Shown here: positions 38,391 through 47,493 of the stretch, piece after piece
Layout: the number at the start of each line of letters is the position of its first letter
Position numbering within the stretch: the stretch's first letter is position 1
Assembly (NCBI RefSeq): GCF_014642835.1
Contig: NZ_BMJA01000001.1
Coordinates: 1,351,102 to 1,415,101, forward strand
Direction: 5' to 3'
From: Dyella nitratireducens
GTDB lineage: Bacteria > Pseudomonadota > Gammaproteobacteria > Xanthomonadales > Rhodanobacteraceae
DNA length: 64,000 bases
The notes under the pieces: model-generated
What the model saw: only the letters and a program-made list of their open reading frames with translations
Told to the model about the DNA's origin: nothing
Database searches by the model: none
Made by a program: the position numbers and the translations under genes

Positions 38391-38793
38391 GACCGACGCA
38401 ACCGAAAGAAAAGGGGGTACTGCTGTGTCGACAAGGTACGCCGATCGATAGGCCGCACGCAAATGGTTCGATGGCGATAGGGCATGCGCTGCGACATTTC
38501 GCCAGACTGCCACGCGTTTGTCATGCCCGTGCGCCGAAAACTGAGCGGTGTGTGACAGAGGATCGAATCCCCCATTTGGGGGAACACAAACGCGGAAATC
38601 ACGCCAAATCACCGCATGAATGTCACGTTTGCGGAATGCGAAGAACAACATTTCTCGCCCCTAATAAAGCGAGGGAGCCGCTTTTGACAAGCACCACAAA
38701 TGCCATCAAACACAAAATACACCCACCCTCCCTAGCCTTGACGCCTCAACGGTGCCATGCTGTGCCCGCCGCATCCCTATCCGAGTAACGACG
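38391..38793. other. Divergent promoter region of cyoA and the MFS transporter gene
   Basis: This 403-base spacer has no gene. An A+T-rich stretch with TTGACA at about 38694 (after CCGCTT) could be the -35 box of the plus-strand MFS gene, but no matching -10 box is clear. Regulators of cyo such as ArcA/Fnr-type boxes were not recognised. Confidence 0.35.
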
Positions 38794-40125
38794 ATGTCCA
38801 GTACGTTTGAGGATCAGCGCGAACCCGCCGGCTTGACCCCGGAAGATCTCGGGCGCATTCACGCCCACGCCCGCTTGGCGCCCGGCGAAATCGCCATCGG
38901 TGTCATCATCGGGCGAACCGCGGAATACTTCGACTTTTTCGTCTTCGGCATCGCCTGTGTGCTGGTGTTTCCGTCGGTGTTCTTTCCATTCGAGAGCCGG
39001 CTGGACGGCATGCTGCTGTCGTTCGCCATCCTCTCGCTGGCCTTTATCGTTCGCCCGCTTGGCACCACGTTATTCATGACGGCGCAGCGGCGCTGGAGCC
39101 GCGGCACCAAGCTCACCATCGCCATGTTCCTGCTCGGCAGCGCCACGGCCGGCATGGCATTTCTGCCCAGCTACAACACTATCGGCGGCTGGGCCATCGG
39201 CCTGCTCATGTTCTTCCGAATTCTGCAGGGCATTGCCCAAGGCGGCTCGTGGGACGGCCTGCCTTCCCTGCTCGCGCTCAACACGCCGCCGGAACGGCGC
39301 GGTTGGTATGCCATGCTGGGGCAGCTCAGCGCGCCGATCGGCTTCCTGATCGCCAGCGGTTTGTTCCTGTTCCTGCGCACGGAACTGGCCACCGATGACT
39401 TTATCGAATGGGGCTGGCGCTATCCCTTTTACGTCGCCTTCACCATCAATGTCGTGGCGCTGTTCGCACGTCTGCGCCTGGTGGTGACGGAGGAATATAC
39501 CCTCGCCATGGAAGAGCGCGAGCTGGAACCCATCGGCATCATCGACATGCTGCGCCGACAGGGCTACAACATCTTCATCGGCGCGTTTGCCGCGCTGGCG
39601 AGCTATGCGTTGTTTCACCTGGTGTCGATCTTCCCATTGTCGTGGATCTTGTTGGGCACCACGCAATCGGTGAGCACGGTGCTGACGGTCCAACTGATCG
39701 GCGCGGTGGTCGGCATCATCGGCACCATTGCCTCCGGCGTCATCGCCGACCGTATTGGACGACGCAGCACACTCGGCACGGCAGCCGTACTCATCGGCAT
39801 CTTCGCGCTGTTCGCCCCCTGGCTGCTGGGCGGCAACCAGATCGCGCAGGATGCCTTCATCATCATCGGCTTTGGATTGCTGGGCCTGTCTTACGGACAG
39901 GCCGCCGGCAGCGTCACCTCCAATTTCGAAATCCGCATGCGTTATACCGGCGCCGCATTGACCTCGGATTTCGCGTGGCTGATCGGTGCAGCCTTTGCAC
40001 CGCTGGTGGCGCTGGGATTGTCGGTGCGCTTCGGCCTGGTGGCGGTGAGTGTGTATCTGCTCTCGGGCGTGGCGTGTACCTTGATTGCGTTGCGGGTGAA
40101 CAGGGCACTGGCGACACGCGAGTGA
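38794..40125 (+). CDS. MFS transporter, metabolite:proton symporter type
   Basis: The 443-residue protein starts at ATG 38794. It has about 12 membrane segments and the family marks IGVIIGRTAEYFDFFVFGIACVLVFPSVFF (segment 1, with the Glu-Tyr-Phe-Asp core), FRILQGIAQGGSWDGLPSL and GVIADRIGRRSTLG between segments. This is the metabolite:H+ symporter branch (ProP/ShiA/KgtP-like), which imports small organic acids or zwitterions. The loop after segment 2 (MTAQRRWSRGTKL) is shortened compared with the usual family motif. The substrate cannot be assigned. It is divergent from cyoABCD and appears monocistronic. Confidence 0.85.
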   Translation: MSSTFEDQREPAGLTPEDLGRIHAHARLAPGEIAIGVIIGRTAEYFDFFVFGIACVLVFPSVFFPFESRLDGMLLSFAILSLAFIVRPLGTTLFMTAQRRWSRGTKLTIAMFLLGSATAGMAFLPSYNTIGGWAIGLLMFFRILQGIAQGGSWDGLPSLLALNTPPERRGWYAMLGQLSAPIGFLIASGLFLFLRTELATDDFIEWGWRYPFYVAFTINVVALFARLRLVVTEEYTLAMEERELEPIGIIDMLRRQGYNIFIGAFAALASYALFHLVSIFPLSWILLGTTQSVSTVLTVQLIGAVVGIIGTIASGVIADRIGRRSTLGTAAVLIGIFALFAPWLLGGNQIAQDAFIIIGFGLLGLSYGQAAGSVTSNFEIRMRYTGAALTSDFAWLIGAAFAPLVALGLSVRFGLVAVSVYLLSGVACTLIALRVNRALATRE

Positions 40126-40538
40126 TGTAAGGCATCCGCCAACCAGAAACCACAGGCGGCAAAAGTATTTTCCTTGCATCAACGCACGAGCGCGCGTTTC
40201 CTGCGAGTGCATCGCGCAAAGCCGACACGATGCAAGCGAACCCTTTGACAAGCATTGGATTGGCAGCATGCTATGGTGCGTTGCCTTGAAGCGTCGCCCC
40301 GGCTTGTCGACAAATTTCTCTTGAAAAAAAACGGGACCACGTACCGTTTTCTTCAGGCGAAGAAGCGCACGCCACTCAGGTAACACGCAGGCAGCGCAAC
40401 GATCGATGGGATGCATCAAGGACTGATAGACACCATGAATGATTATGATCCCAACAATCAATTGGCTCTTTCGATAGACGCCTCTTATCCTTGCAAACCA
40501 ATCCCCTACCAACCCTCAACTCCAACGGAAAAGAGCAG
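40126..40538. other. Intergenic region upstream of ahpC
   Basis: This 413-base non-coding region contains an AAAACGG/CCGTTTT hairpin (40328-40334, 40344-40350). On the minus strand it is followed by eight T (complement of 40323-40330), so it looks like an intrinsic terminator for a minus-strand transcript. TTGACA is at about 40246. A partial OxyR-like half-site, ATAG-N7-TTAT, lies at about 40474. No gene is seen. Confidence 0.4.
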
Positions 40539-41102
40539 ATGTCGCTGATCAACACCGAAATCAAACCGTTCAAGGCCACCGCATACAAGGATGGCAAGTT
40601 CATCGATGTGACCGAGGCCTCGCTGAAGGGCAAGTGGTCCGTGGTGGTGTTCTACCCGGCCGACTTCACCTTCGTGTGCCCGACCGAACTGGAAGACCTG
40701 GCCGACCATTACGCCGAGTTCCAGAAGCTGGGCGTTGAGATCTACGGTGTTTCCACCGACACGCACTTCGCGCACAAGGCATGGCACGACACCTCCGACG
40801 CGATCAAGAAGGTGCAGTACCCGCTGGTGGGCGACCCGACCGGCGCGCTGACCCGCAACTTCGACGTGATGATCGAAGAAGAAGGCTTGGCCCTGCGCGG
40901 CACCTTCGTGATCAATCCGGAAGGCGTGATCAAGGTGTGCGAAATCCACGACAACGGCATCGGCCGTGACGCCAGCGAACTGCTGCGCAAGGTGAAGGCT
41001 GCACAGTACGTGGCTTCCCATCCGGGTGAAGTGTGCCCGGCCAAGTGGAAGGAAGGTGCCGCCACGCTGAAGCCGTCGCTGGACTTGGTCGGCAAGATCT
41101 AA
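40539..41102 (+). CDS. ahpC: Alkyl hydroperoxide reductase peroxiredoxin
   Basis: The 187-residue 2-Cys peroxiredoxin starts at ATG 40539 ([10 protein letters not shown]), preceded by GGAAAAGAG. The peroxidatic C47 is in DFTFVCPTE and the resolving C166 in [10 protein letters not shown]; the GDPTG segment is the GGLG-region equivalent. It reduces hydrogen peroxide, alkyl peroxides and peroxynitrite in the cytoplasm and is recycled by AhpF, encoded just downstream. A strong stem separates the two genes. Confidence 0.97.
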   Translation: MSLINTEIKPFKATAYKDGKFIDVTEASLKGKWSVVVFYPADFTFVCPTELEDLADHYAEFQKLGVEIYGVSTDTHFAHKAWHDTSDAIKKVQYPLVGDPTGALTRNFDVMIEEEGLALRGTFVINPEGVIKVCEIHDNGIGRDASELLRKVKAAQYVASHPGEVCPAKWKEGAATLKPSLDLVGKI

Positions 41103-41140
41103 GTTGCAAGTTTTGGCGCCGCCCGCAATGGGCAAGCGCC

Positions 41141-41174
41141 GCGGGCCCGGTACCCCCCCTCCCACCGGGCCCGC
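41141..41174 (+). terminator. Strong stem between ahpC and ahpF
   Basis: The 11-bp perfect G+C stem GCGGGCCCGGT/ACCGGGCCCGC has a 12-base loop and no T-tail. It probably acts as an attenuator or 3' stabiliser that keeps ahpC mRNA more abundant than ahpF, which is also needed in lower amount. Confidence 0.6.
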
Positions 41175-41264
41175 ACCCTATACCTCGAGCAGACGTCGTC
41201 CATCCATGTTTTACCGGGTGCCGGCGGCGTCTACTCCAACATCAGGATTTGACGGAGAGACACC

Positions 41265-42854
41265 ATGCTGGACAACGATCTGAAAGAACAACTCCGGGCT
41301 TATCTCGAAAGGGTGACCCATCCGATCGAGCTGGTTGCTTCCGTTGATGAAAGCGCTGCTTCGCAGGAGCTGTTGGGGCTGCTGCGCGACATCGAATCGC
41401 TTTCGCCGAAGGTGTCGCTGCGCACGAACGGCCACGACGCGCGCAAGCCTTCGTTTGCAATCACTCGCAGCGGCACGGACGTGAGCGTGCGCTTTGCCGG
41501 CATTCCGCTCGGCCACGAATTTACCTCGCTGGTGCTGGCCCTGCTGCAAGTTGGCGGCCATCCGCCCAAGGCGGAGCCGGAGCTGATCGAGCAAGTGCGC
41601 AACCTGGAAGGCGAATACGTGTTCGAAACCTTCATGTCGCTCAGCTGCCACAGCTGCCCGGATACCGTGCAGGCACTGAACCTGATGAGCGTGTTGAATC
41701 CGAACATCAAGCACGTCACCATCGACGGCTCGCTGTTCCAGGACGAAGTGAACGAGCGTCAGGTGATGGCAGTACCGACCGTGTTCCTTAATGGTCAGCC
41801 GTTTGACCAGGGGCGCATGTCGATCGAGCAGATCGTCAGCCGGCTGGACAGCGGCGCAGCACAGCGCGATGCCGAGAAGCTCAACGCCAAGGCGCCGTTC
41901 GAAGTGCTGGTGGTGGGCGGTGGCCCCGCTGGTGCCGCGTCGGCCATCTATTCGGCGCGCAAAGGCATCCGTACCGGCGTGGCCGCCGAGCGTTTCGGCG
42001 GGCAGGTACTGGATACGATGGCGATCGAGAATTTCATCTCGGTGTCGTACACCGAAGGCCCGAAGCTGGCTGCCTCGCTAGAACAGCATGTGCACGAATA
42101 CGACGTGGATGTGATGAATCTGCAGCGCGCCGAGCAGCTGATTCCGGCGCAGGAAGAAGGCGGACTGATCGAAGTGCGCCTGGCTGGCGGTGCATCGCTG
42201 AAGGCCAAGACAGTGATCCTTTCCACCGGCGCACGCTGGCGCAATATGAACGTGCCGGGCGAACAGGAATACCGCAACAAGGGCGTGACCTACTGCCCGC
42301 ACTGCGACGGCCCGCTGTTCAAAGGCAAGCGCGTAGCGGTGGTCGGCGGCGGCAATTCCGGTGTGGAAGCGGCAATCGATCTGGCGGGTATCGTGGATCA
42401 CGTGACGCTGTTCGAGTTCGACAGCAAGCTGCGTGCGGATGAAGTGCTGCAACGCAAGCTGCGCAGTCTCCCGAACGTGAAGGTGATAGTGAGTGCGCAG
42501 ACCACCGAAGTGCTCGGCGACGGCAACAAGGTAACAGGCCTGGCCTATACCGATCGCACCAACAGCCAGAGCCAGCACGTGGCGCTGGAAGGCGTGTTCG
42601 TGCAAATTGGCCTGCTGCCCAATACCGAGTGGCTGAAGGGCACGGTGAAGCTGTCGCCGCGCGGCGAAATCGAAGTGGACGCGCATGGCAAGACGTCGGT
42701 GCCTGGCGTATTTGCTGCCGGCGATGTCACCACCACGCCGTACAAGCAGATCGTGATTGCGATGGGCGATGGTGCGAAGGCCGCATTGAGTGCGTTCGAT
42801 TACTTGATCCGCTTGCCGGTGGAAGTGACCGAAGAAGAAGAGATGGCGGCCTGA
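41265..42854 (+). CDS. ahpF: Alkyl hydroperoxide reductase subunit F
   Basis: This 529-residue flavoprotein disulfide reductase has an N-terminal double-thioredoxin domain with C128-x2-C131 (SCHSCPD). FAD-binding VVGGGPAG is at about 216-223, the redox-active C344-x2-C347 in TYCPHCDG, an NAD(P)-binding [12 protein letters not shown], and the C-terminal FAD motif [16 protein letters not shown]. It passes electrons from NADH to AhpC. A GGAGAGA site precedes the ATG at 41265. Length and layout are standard. Confidence 0.97.
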   Translation: MLDNDLKEQLRAYLERVTHPIELVASVDESAASQELLGLLRDIESLSPKVSLRTNGHDARKPSFAITRSGTDVSVRFAGIPLGHEFTSLVLALLQVGGHPPKAEPELIEQVRNLEGEYVFETFMSLSCHSCPDTVQALNLMSVLNPNIKHVTIDGSLFQDEVNERQVMAVPTVFLNGQPFDQGRMSIEQIVSRLDSGAAQRDAEKLNAKAPFEVLVVGGGPAGAASAIYSARKGIRTGVAAERFGGQVLDTMAIENFISVSYTEGPKLAASLEQHVHEYDVDVMNLQRAEQLIPAQEEGGLIEVRLAGGASLKAKTVILSTGARWRNMNVPGEQEYRNKGVTYCPHCDGPLFKGKRVAVVGGGNSGVEAAIDLAGIVDHVTLFEFDSKLRADEVLQRKLRSLPNVKVIVSAQTTEVLGDGNKVTGLAYTDRTNSQSQHVALEGVFVQIGLLPNTEWLKGTVKLSPRGEIEVDAHGKTSVPGVFAAGDVTTTPYKQIVIAMGDGAKAALSAFDYLIRLPVEVTEEEEMAA

Positions 42855-42872
42855 TGGTTCCAACGGGTCGAC

Positions 42873-42946
42873 GCAGGTTGGGGTGCAGACCCCAACATCA
42901 CGCTCCTGATCGACATGGCGGTGTTGAGATTTACACCCCAATCTAC
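42873..42946. repeat. Palindromic repeat family A, degenerate copy A4
   Basis: The left arm GCAGGTTGGGGTGCAGAC and right arm GAGATTTACACCCCAATCTAC differ from the consensus at several positions. It lies between ahpF and the gluconokinase gene. Confidence 0.85.
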
Positions 42947-43077
42947 ACAACGCCAACCTCGCTTGATGTTTGACAGCGTGCAAGAATCAAACTTACACAT
43001 GCACGCGCCACTATGAGCTTCCCCTGCATACGCTATTCCGTGACCCTGCCCATCTTCCTAACGGGGAGATGGGTTTG

Positions 43078-43581
43078 ATGTGTGCCATCGTCATCATGGG
43101 TGTTACCGGCTGCGGAAAGTCGACCATTGCCACAGCCGTCTGCCAACGCACGGGTGCGTATCTGATCGAGGGTGATGAATTTCATCCGCCGGAAAACGTT
43201 CGCAAGATGAGCGCCGGCATACCTTTGACGGACGAAGACAGGCAAGGCTGGCTGGAGCGGCTGACGCAAGAAGCTGCCGATCGACTCACTGCATCCGAGC
43301 ACGTGGTGCTCACTTGCTCTGCGCTCAAACGCCGTTATCGCGACACGCTGCGTAATACGGTGCCGAATCTTGGGTTTGTGTTTCTGGCATTGACACCGGA
43401 GCAGGCGACGGAACGTGTGGCGCATCGCACGGACCATTTCATGCCGGCTTCGCTGGTGGCTAGCCAGTTTCGTGATTTGGAAGTGCCTGATGGCGAGCCG
43501 CTGGTGCTTGCTGTTGAGGCGATCAAGCCGGTGGATGTGATTGCTGAGGAAGTGGTTGCTTGGTGGGGCGGGCTGGAATAA
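43078..43581 (+). CDS. gntK: Gluconokinase
   Basis: The 167-residue protein starts at ATG 43078, with GGGGAG about nine bases upstream; an ATG at 43069 is possible. Walker A is GVTGCGKST. EGDEFHPPENVRKMSAGIPLTDEDRQGWL is the gluconokinase signature, and CSALKRRYRDTLR and RTDHFMPASLVASQF are further family motifs. It phosphorylates D-gluconate to 6-phosphogluconate for the Entner-Doudoroff or pentose phosphate route. No gluconate permease or GntR regulator is adjacent. It is bounded by repeats A4 and A5 and appears monocistronic. Confidence 0.93.
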   Translation: MCAIVIMGVTGCGKSTIATAVCQRTGAYLIEGDEFHPPENVRKMSAGIPLTDEDRQGWLERLTQEAADRLTASEHVVLTCSALKRRYRDTLRNTVPNLGFVFLALTPEQATERVAHRTDHFMPASLVASQFRDLEVPDGEPLVLAVEAIKPVDVIAEEVVAWWGGLE

Positions 43582-43591
43582 AACACAACGC

Positions 43592-43664
43592 GTAGGTTGG
43601 GGTGCAAACCCCAACATCACCATCTCTGCCATGGCGCCATGTTGGGGTTCGCACCCCAACCTAC
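43592..43664. repeat. Palindromic repeat family A, copy A5
   Basis: This near-consensus copy has left arm GTAGGTTGGGGTGCAAAC and right arm GTTGGGGTTCGCACCCCAAC (one change). It starts ten bases after the gluconokinase stop and precedes the AraC-type regulator gene. Confidence 0.92.
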
Positions 43665-43783
43665 GGATTCACACGGAACTCAAGCTGCGCGGCAAGCCCA
43701 TCCCAAGCAGCTCCCGATGCTTGGGCAAGTGCAATAGGGCACGCGTGTCGACGCCAGACCCCGCCCAGGATTATCGTGTCGGT

Positions 43784-44692
43784 ATGAGCCTGCACCACCA
43801 CACGCTGCACGAAGGCCGGCTGCTACACGTCGGCTGCGCGTGCTGCCAGCCTGAAAGTACCGCCTGCGGCGAACTGGAGCATGCCTGGGCAGACACCGTG
43901 GCGTTTCCATTGCGCGGTGTCTTCGTGAAGCACTACGACCATGGCGCAGAAGTAGTGGCGCACGTGGGGCAGGTAGTGTTCTTCAATGCCGGCGAAGCGT
44001 ATCGCGTCAGTCATCCGGCGAAAGGCGGCGATGACTGCCTGGTATTACGTGCCAACAATGCGGTGTTACGCGAGATGCTCACCAGCCATGATGCCCGTCG
44101 TGCGGAACGCGAGCACAACCCCTTCCGCGCCACGCATGCGTCATTGCCAGCAGCCGTCGAACTGCAACGCAGCCTGCTTTGGCATGGTCTGCGCAGCGAG
44201 GAAGCTTCCATACTGGAAGTGGAAACGCGCGGACTGTCGTTACTCGATGCGGTGCTCAACCACACGTCTTCCGACGTGCAGCGCCGCGATGAAAAAACAA
44301 CGCACCGCTCGCGCCGCCGCGAGCAATCCCACGCGGTGGCCGTACTGCTTGCCGATCAACCGAGCCGCGACTGGAGCCTGGATGAACTGGCGAAGCGCGT
44401 CCACGCATCGCCTTTCCACCTCGCACGCAGTTTCCGCAGGGTGTTGGGTGAACCGGTTCATCGCTATCAACTGCGCGTTCGCTTGGCGCTTGCACTGGAG
44501 CAGGTGCTGGATGCCTCGGCGCCGCTTACCAGCGTGGCGATGGAGCTGGGCTTTGCGACGCCCAGCCATTTCGCGGCGGCGTTCGGCCGCGCTTACGGCA
44601 TCACCCCTTCCGCTTTGCGCAGGCAAGCACGGCCTTCGCAGGCGCGCGAATTGCGCAAGATTTTGACAGCCGGCCAAAGCAGCGCGCGATAG
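43784..44692 (+). CDS. AraC-family transcriptional regulator
   Basis: The 302-residue protein starts at ATG 43784 (MSLHHHTLHEG). An upstream frame reaching 43541 is only translated repeat A5 and is rejected. The N-terminal about 150 residues look like a cupin-type sensor (LRGVFVKHYDHGAEVVAHVGQVVFFNAGEAYRVSHP) with Cys residues early (GCACCQPESTACGE). The C-terminal double HTH has WSLDELAKRVHASPFHLARSFRRVLGEPVHRYQLRVRL and VAMELGFATPSHFAAAFGRAYGITPS. It probably regulates the next gene at 44740, 47 bases downstream, or targets outside. The inducer is unknown. Confidence 0.88.
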   Translation: MSLHHHTLHEGRLLHVGCACCQPESTACGELEHAWADTVAFPLRGVFVKHYDHGAEVVAHVGQVVFFNAGEAYRVSHPAKGGDDCLVLRANNAVLREMLTSHDARRAEREHNPFRATHASLPAAVELQRSLLWHGLRSEEASILEVETRGLSLLDAVLNHTSSDVQRRDEKTTHRSRRREQSHAVAVLLADQPSRDWSLDELAKRVHASPFHLARSFRRVLGEPVHRYQLRVRLALALEQVLDASAPLTSVAMELGFATPSHFAAAFGRAYGITPSALRRQARPSQARELRKILTAGQSSAR

Positions 44693-44739
44693 CGTATTCG
44701 ACGAAGCGACTCCTTCGAGTTGCATAGTTCGCCGATGCC

Positions 44740-45282
44740 ATGTTGCTTTCACTTTCTGAAACCCATGCGTTTGCCGACGCCTTGCTGGCCGGCGGCCCGG
44801 ATCCTCGTCACGCCGAAGCCTTGCAGCTATATGGCCGTTTTGCAGGGAGCTGGGATGTCGAGGTGACGGATCACTATCCTGATGGCAGCACACACGTCGC
44901 GCAGGGCGAATGGCATTTCGCCTGGGTGCTGCAGGGGTTGGCGATTCAGGATGCCTGGATCACACCTGCGCGTCATACACCACCCGATTCGCTGCCCGCC
45001 AACTACTTGCATCGCTATGGCACCACGCTGCGTCTTTACGAACCTGAGCAACAGCAATGGCGCATCACCTGGCTCGACCCTGCGATCGGCTTCTATGTGA
45101 CGCAGATTGGCCGTGCATGTGATGACGGCATCGTGCAGGAAGGACACACGGCGAACGGCACGCCGATGCGCTGGCGTTTTTGCGAGATCACGCCCGACAG
45201 CTTTCGCTGGATCGGCGAAGTGGCCGACGAGCAGAACCGTTGGCGCCTGCAACTGACCATGCGGGCAACACGCAAACGTTGA
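44740..45282 (+). CDS. Conserved hypothetical protein
   Basis: I do not recognise a named family for this 180-residue protein. It has no signal peptide or membrane segment. The central part (GRFAGSWDVEVTDHYPDGS, GEWHFAWVLQGLAIQDAWI, GTTLRLYEPEQQQWRITWLDP) has alternating hydrophobic strands and Trp/Gly motifs suggesting a small beta-barrel, lipocalin-like or DUF1579-like. It lies 47 bases after the AraC-type gene on the same strand and is probably co-transcribed. Its stop (TGA at 45280-45282) overlaps the start of a VOC-gene relic in another frame. Confidence 0.6.
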   Translation: MLLSLSETHAFADALLAGGPDPRHAEALQLYGRFAGSWDVEVTDHYPDGSTHVAQGEWHFAWVLQGLAIQDAWITPARHTPPDSLPANYLHRYGTTLRLYEPEQQQWRITWLDPAIGFYVTQIGRACDDGIVQEGHTANGTPMRWRFCEITPDSFRWIGEVADEQNRWRLQLTMRATRKR

Positions 45283-45385
45283 TCTGGGCAAGCCCGGGGG
45301 GCGTGCGGGCTATGCACCGAATTATTACGCGGTGTTTTTGATGGATCCGGATGGGAACGATGTCGAGGCTGTGTGCATGGCTTGA
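45281..45385 (+). pseudogene. 3' relic of a VOC/glyoxalase-superfamily gene
   Basis: A 34-codon frame ending at TGA 45383-45385 reads GKPGGRAGYAPNYYAVFLMD followed by PDGNDVEAVCMA. The pattern of Pro/Gly turn, NYY-A-F, DPDG and (I/V)EAVC is the usual C-terminus of VOC-superfamily proteins. No N-terminal part is present: upstream lies the hypothetical gene in a different frame. It is therefore a decayed or truncated gene end left by a deletion. Confidence 0.75.
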
Positions 45386-45393
45386 TGGTTTTC

Positions 45394-45467
45394 GTAGGTT
45401 GGGGTGCAAACCCCAACATTGCAGAGTCAATCAGGATCGCGATGTTGGGATTTGCACCCCAACCTAC
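45394..45467. repeat. Palindromic repeat family A, copy A6
   Basis: The arms GTAGGTTGGGGTGCAAAC and GTTGGGATTTGCACCCCAAC (one change) lie nine bases after the VOC relic and 25 bases before the sppA stop. Confidence 0.92.
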
Positions 45468-45491
45468 GACGGCGGCTATGAAGATTAGGTC

Positions 45492-47375
45492 TCAACGCGC
45501 CGAACAGAAGCAATACGAATAAACGTTCAAGTGCCCCGCCTGCGCCGTACGCAACATTTGCAGTTCCGGCGCCAGCATCGGCAATTGCGCGAACCAGCTC
45601 GGCAAGCGCACACCATAAGCCTGCAAACCCGCAACCATCGCCGACTGATTGAAGCTCAGCATAAAGCGCTCGAATGCGCCCAGGGGCTGCTCCTGATAGC
45701 GCACGGCGTAGTTCTTGCCCAGCTTTGCCAAGTCGGCAGCTTTTTGAATGGCAGCATCGAGCCCGCCAAGCTGATCGACCAAGCCACGCTGCTGCGCCTG
45801 ACTGCCGGTCCACACACGGCCCTGTGCGATGGTGTCGATGGCGCTGTAATCCTTGCCACGCGCCTGGGCCACACCACCGACAAAATCGTGATAGCCCTTG
45901 TTGATGATGGACTGGATCACGATGCCAACCTTGGGATCGAGCGGACGAGTGATGTTGAAGGCACCCGCCAACGGCGCCGTGCCCACGCCATCGCTGGTGA
46001 CGCCGAACTTGCTCAAGGCGTCGGGCACGGTGAAGTACATGCCGAAGATGCCGATGGAACCGGTGATGGTGTTGGGTTCGGCGTAAATCTGATTGGCATT
46101 CATCGAGATCCAATAGCCGCCGCTGGCAGCGACGTCGCCCATCGACACGACGACTGGAATGCCGGCCTTGCGCGTCAACGCCACTTCGCGGCGGATTTCT
46201 TCCGCTGCGTACACTTCGCCGCCAGGCGAGTTCACGCGCAGCACCAACGCCTTGGTGCGCTTGTTTTCACGCGCGCTGCGAATCAGCGCTGCAGTGGATT
46301 CACCACCGATCGAGCCGGGCTGCTGTTTGCCTCCGGTAATCTCACCTTCCGCCACCACCACGGTCACCGCGTCCGCGCCCGGTTTGTCGCGATTGGGGAT
46401 GTTGGCGGCATAGCTATCCAGAGCAACGCCACGAATGCCATGGCCATCCTTGCCGGCTGGCACCCCTTGCTTGCGCAGCATGTCGATCAGTTCTTCGCGC
46501 GTGGCGAGACCATCGACCAGATGTTCATCTTGCGCCAACTTCGCCAGATCTCCCTGCGCGGCGACGAGGCGATCGGGCAGATCGTTGATGTCTGCGCGTA
46601 CCACCGCAGGATCGAGCTTGCGCAGCTGGGCGATCTCGTTGATGTAGCCATCCCACAAACCACCCATCCAGTAGCTGTCTGCTTCCTTGGCTTCAGGTGA
46701 GGCGTGATCGAGGACGTACGGCTCAGCCGCGCTCTTGAACTGGCCGACGCGGAACAGGTAGACGTTCACGCCCAGCTTGTCGAGAAGGTCTTTGTAGAAC
46801 AGGCGGTAGTTGGAAAGACCGGTGATGAACAGACCGCCTTGCGGATCCAGCAGCACGCGATCGGCATGCGCGGCGAGGTAATACTGGTATTGATCCAGTT
46901 CCGGTCCCCAGGCGATGACCGGCTTGCCGGCGGCGCGGAAACGATCGAGCGCCGCGCCGACTTCGGTCAGCGCCGCGAAACCGCCGCTTTGCAATTGACT
47001 CGGATCGAGCAGGATGCGCGTGATGCGCGAATCCTTGGTGGCAGCGTCGATGGCGTTGACCAGGTCGCGCACCTGCACTTCTTTCGCTTCATCGCCGGAA
47101 AGTTTGGATATCGCGCGCTGCATCGGACTGATGCTGTACTGCTCCACCAGCCGGCCTTGCGGCCGCAATACCAGCACACTGCTGTCCTGGATGTCGTTGA
47201 CGTGCTTGGCGGCGCCAATCGCCACCAGCATCAACAGGAAAATCCCGAGAAACGCAAAGAACACCGCGTTGAGAATGATCAACCGCACGATATTGAGGCC
47301 GCGCCCGAACACGCGCAGGAAGGCAAGGAATCCATTCGGCTGCCGCGAGCGGCCCAGGGGCGGTGGTGTACTCAT
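45492..47375 (-). CDS. sppA: Signal peptide peptidase SppA, long (67K) type
   Basis: This 627-residue protease IV has an N-terminal membrane anchor (LNIVRLIILNAVFFAFLGIFLLMLVAIGAA). It has two ClpP-like halves: K214 in RVGQFKSAAEPY is the general base, and S418 in GDVAASGGYW is the nucleophile, matching E. coli K209 and S409. VNSPGGEVYAAEEI and GSIGIFGMYF are other conserved strips. It degrades signal peptides left in the inner membrane. The gene is flanked by repeats A6 and B1 and is read toward A6. Confidence 0.95.
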   Translation of the reverse strand: MSTPPPLGRSRQPNGFLAFLRVFGRGLNIVRLIILNAVFFAFLGIFLLMLVAIGAAKHVNDIQDSSVLVLRPQGRLVEQYSISPMQRAISKLSGDEAKEVQVRDLVNAIDAATKDSRITRILLDPSQLQSGGFAALTEVGAALDRFRAAGKPVIAWGPELDQYQYYLAAHADRVLLDPQGGLFITGLSNYRLFYKDLLDKLGVNVYLFRVGQFKSAAEPYVLDHASPEAKEADSYWMGGLWDGYINEIAQLRKLDPAVVRADINDLPDRLVAAQGDLAKLAQDEHLVDGLATREELIDMLRKQGVPAGKDGHGIRGVALDSYAANIPNRDKPGADAVTVVVAEGEITGGKQQPGSIGGESTAALIRSARENKRTKALVLRVNSPGGEVYAAEEIRREVALTRKAGIPVVVSMGDVAASGGYWISMNANQIYAEPNTITGSIGIFGMYFTVPDALSKFGVTSDGVGTAPLAGAFNITRPLDPKVGIVIQSIINKGYHDFVGGVAQARGKDYSAIDTIAQGRVWTGSQAQQRGLVDQLGGLDAAIQKAADLAKLGKNYAVRYQEQPLGAFERFMLSFNQSAMVAGLQAYGVRLPSWFAQLPMLAPELQMLRTAQAGHLNVYSYCFCSAR

Positions 47376-47404
47376 AAACCCTCGGTGATCCTTGATCGTA
47401 AGTT

Positions 47405-47480
47405 GTAGGTTGGGTTAGCGCAGCGTAACCCAACGATGCCGGCCGAATGCGTTGGGTTACGCTGCGCTAACCCAACCTAC
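47405..47480. repeat. Palindromic repeat family B, copy B1
   Basis: The left arm GTAGGTTGGGTTAGCGCAGC runs on to GTAACCCAAC, and its reverse complement closes the element at 47480. It shares the outer GTAGGTTGGG end with family A but has a different core. It lies between sppA and the MATE gene. Confidence 0.9.
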
Positions 47481-47493
47481 GCGGCTACGTTGC

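Noticed and set aside
40474-40488. OxyR site upstream of ahpC
   Set aside because: Only one half (ATAG-N7-TTAT) resembles the consensus; the second half is not present at the required spacing.
39070-40512. Minus-strand frame of 480 codons opposite the MFS gene
   Set aside because: It overlaps the clear MFS gene, has no hydrophobic or domain pattern, and is explained by third-position G+C bias.
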